This document shows positions 5,609 through 6,636 of a stretch of 6,636 bases of DNA, piece by piece. Source of the DNA: Bacteroidota bacterium (GTDB lineage: Bacteria > Bacteroidota > Bacteroidia > Chitinophagales > Chitinophagaceae). The notes under the pieces are model-generated. The model had not been told where the DNA came from, did no database searches, and was given only the letters and a program-made list of their open reading frames with translations. The stretch is taken from positions 1 through 6,636 of the forward strand of contig JAFAFV010000072.1 in the NCBI GenBank assembly GCA_023423285.1, written 5' to 3'. A program made the translations under genes and the position numbers. Numbering within the stretch: position 1 is the first letter of the stretch; every line of letters begins with the position of its first letter.

Positions 5609-6636
5609 ATGAATGCAATAACAACGCAATCGTTCGGGCAGCATGCCAGCGGAAAAGATGTCTTTTTATATACACTTACAAACCAGCAAGGAACTGAAGT
5701 AAAAATTACCAATTACGGTGCGATTATTACGGCCATAAAAGTAAAGAATTATGATGGAAGTTTTAATGATATTGTTTTAGGCTTTGATGATCCCACGCAA
5801 TACTGGAGTGATGCATACCTGGCGAGTTATCCTTATTACGGCGCCGCCATTGGCCGCTATGGCAACCGCATCAACAAAGCATCATTTACCATTGATGGCG
5901 TTACCCATCAACTGAACGGGCAGCATGCCGATTACCAGTTGCATGGCGGCCTGGAAGGCTTTGATAAAAAAGTATGGGAGGCGATCTCTGCCGATAACGG
6001 ACGGTTGGTGCTGCAGTGCATAAGCGTTGATGGTGAAGAAGGTTTTCCCGGCGAATTGAAAGTGCAGATAGCGTTTGAACTGAACGATCACAATGAATTG
6101 AGCTATGAGTATACTGCCAATACGGATAAGGCAACTGCCGTAAACCTGACGCACCATAGTTATTTCAATCTTAATAATGGTGAAGGAACGATTGACAATA
6201 CTTACCTGCGCATTCACGCATCTCAATATTTAGAGCAGGATGCCAATTACTGCACCACCGGCAATGTGCTGGATGTAAAAGGCACGCGCAATGATTTTAC
6301 ATCTTACAGGCAAACCGGTAAACTGCCCGATCCTGAAAAAGGAATTGACATCTCCTTCCCTCTTGACAAGCCGGGTATTGAAAATGTAGCTGCAGAAGCT
6401 TACTGCGATGAACAGGACCTTAAACTGGAAGTATACACCACAGAGCCGCTGGTACATTTATACAACGCATATGGCTCTCCCACTATAAAAGGCAAAAAAC
6501 AATACACGCCATTTTCAGGCTTTTGTTTTGAAACGCAGGTACACCCCAATGCCATCAATATTCCATCTTTTCCCAATACTGTTTTAAGACCTGGCGAAAC
6601 GTACAAAACAAAAACGATTTATAAGTTTACAACAAA
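5609..6636 (+). CDS. galM: Galactose mutarotase (aldose 1-epimerase), 3' end cut by window
   Basis: This enzyme interconverts the beta and alpha anomers of D-galactose and so feeds galactokinase. The frame opens with ATG at 5609 and has no stop before the edge; 342 residues are visible, and the family is about 340-350 long, so only a few are missing (the end, GETYKTKTIYKF, is typical). Key residues are present: Arg83 in GRYGNRI, His112 in QLHGG, His183 in NLTHHSYFNL (proposed catalytic acid), Asp247 in GIDISF and Glu308 in FETQVHPNA (proposed catalytic base). The GIDISF motif lacks the His that often follows the Asp, a mild variation. No signal peptide is visible, so a cytoplasmic enzyme is expected, unlike some secreted mutarotases of this phylum. 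The start fits the family N-terminus (FGQHASGKDVFLYTLTN). It is divergent from galK, consistent with shared control by galactose. Confidence 0.96.
   Translation, partial: MNAITTQSFGQHASGKDVFLYTLTNQQGTEVKITNYGAIITAIKVKNYDGSFNDIVLGFDDPTQYWSDAYLASYPYYGAAIGRYGNRINKASFTIDGVTHQLNGQHADYQLHGGLEGFDKKVWEAISADNGRLVLQCISVDGEEGFPGELKVQIAFELNDHNELSYEYTANTDKATAVNLTHHSYFNLNNGEGTIDNTYLRIHASQYLEQDANYCTTGNVLDVKGTRNDFTSYRQTGKLPDPEKGIDISFPLDKPGIENVAAEAYCDEQDLKLEVYTTEPLVHLYNAYGSPTIKGKKQYTPFSGFCFETQVHPNAINIPSFPNTVLRPGETYKTKTIYKFTT

Noticed and set aside
5882..6606. Minus-strand frames of 68-114 residues
   Set aside because: They lie opposite galM, whose conserved residues occur throughout the plus-strand frame.

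Overview
The window looks like a chromosomal segment of a Bacteroidota bacterium, probably Sphingobacteriales or Chitinophagales. Three things suggest this: a ligase-associated Lhr-type helicase, a signal-peptide/TPR histidine kinase with a HisKA_3-type H-box, and AT-rich leaders without clear Shine-Dalgarno motifs. The genus is not resolved. No rRNA, tRNA, CRISPR array or prophage gene was seen.

Layout, left to right. (1) 1-1412, plus strand: the C-terminal part of a DEXH-box DNA-repair helicase of the Lhr type; its front lies outside the window. (2) 1413-2416: about 1 kb without an intact gene. Its first part (1413-1640) holds an AGT run, a broken reading frame and an imperfect inverted repeat. 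From about 1640 to 2375 lies a decayed, internally deleted IS3-family insertion sequence: an eroded left end, the catalytic core of OrfB, a one-base frameshift, a strong AT-rich hairpin and a well-preserved right end. A short GTCATTCTGAAC-type repeat follows and runs into the 3' end of the next gene. (3) 2417-4363, minus strand: a membrane-bound TPR sensor histidine kinase with no response regulator in view. (4) 4412-5569, minus strand: galactokinase, galK, 48 bp upstream of the kinase gene and in the same direction, so probably co-transcribed with it. (5) 5609-6636, plus strand: galactose mutarotase, galM, divergent from galK across only 39 bp and cut off by the window edge within its last few residues.

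Functionally, galM and galK are the first two steps of galactose use: beta- to alpha-D-galactose, then galactose to galactose-1-phosphate. galT, galE and a sugar transporter are not in the window. The histidine kinase may be expressed with galK, but nothing in its sequence shows what it senses. The helicase belongs to a separate DNA-repair function.

No clearly new multi-gene system is present. The more unusual material is the 1.0 kb scar between the helicase and the kinase: an IS3 remnant reduced to its ends plus catalytic core, a short inverted-repeat structure of unknown identity, a dispersed-type repeat that supplies the kinase stop codon, and apparent loss or displacement of genes usually found beside such loci (pdeM after the helicase, a response regulator near the kinase).
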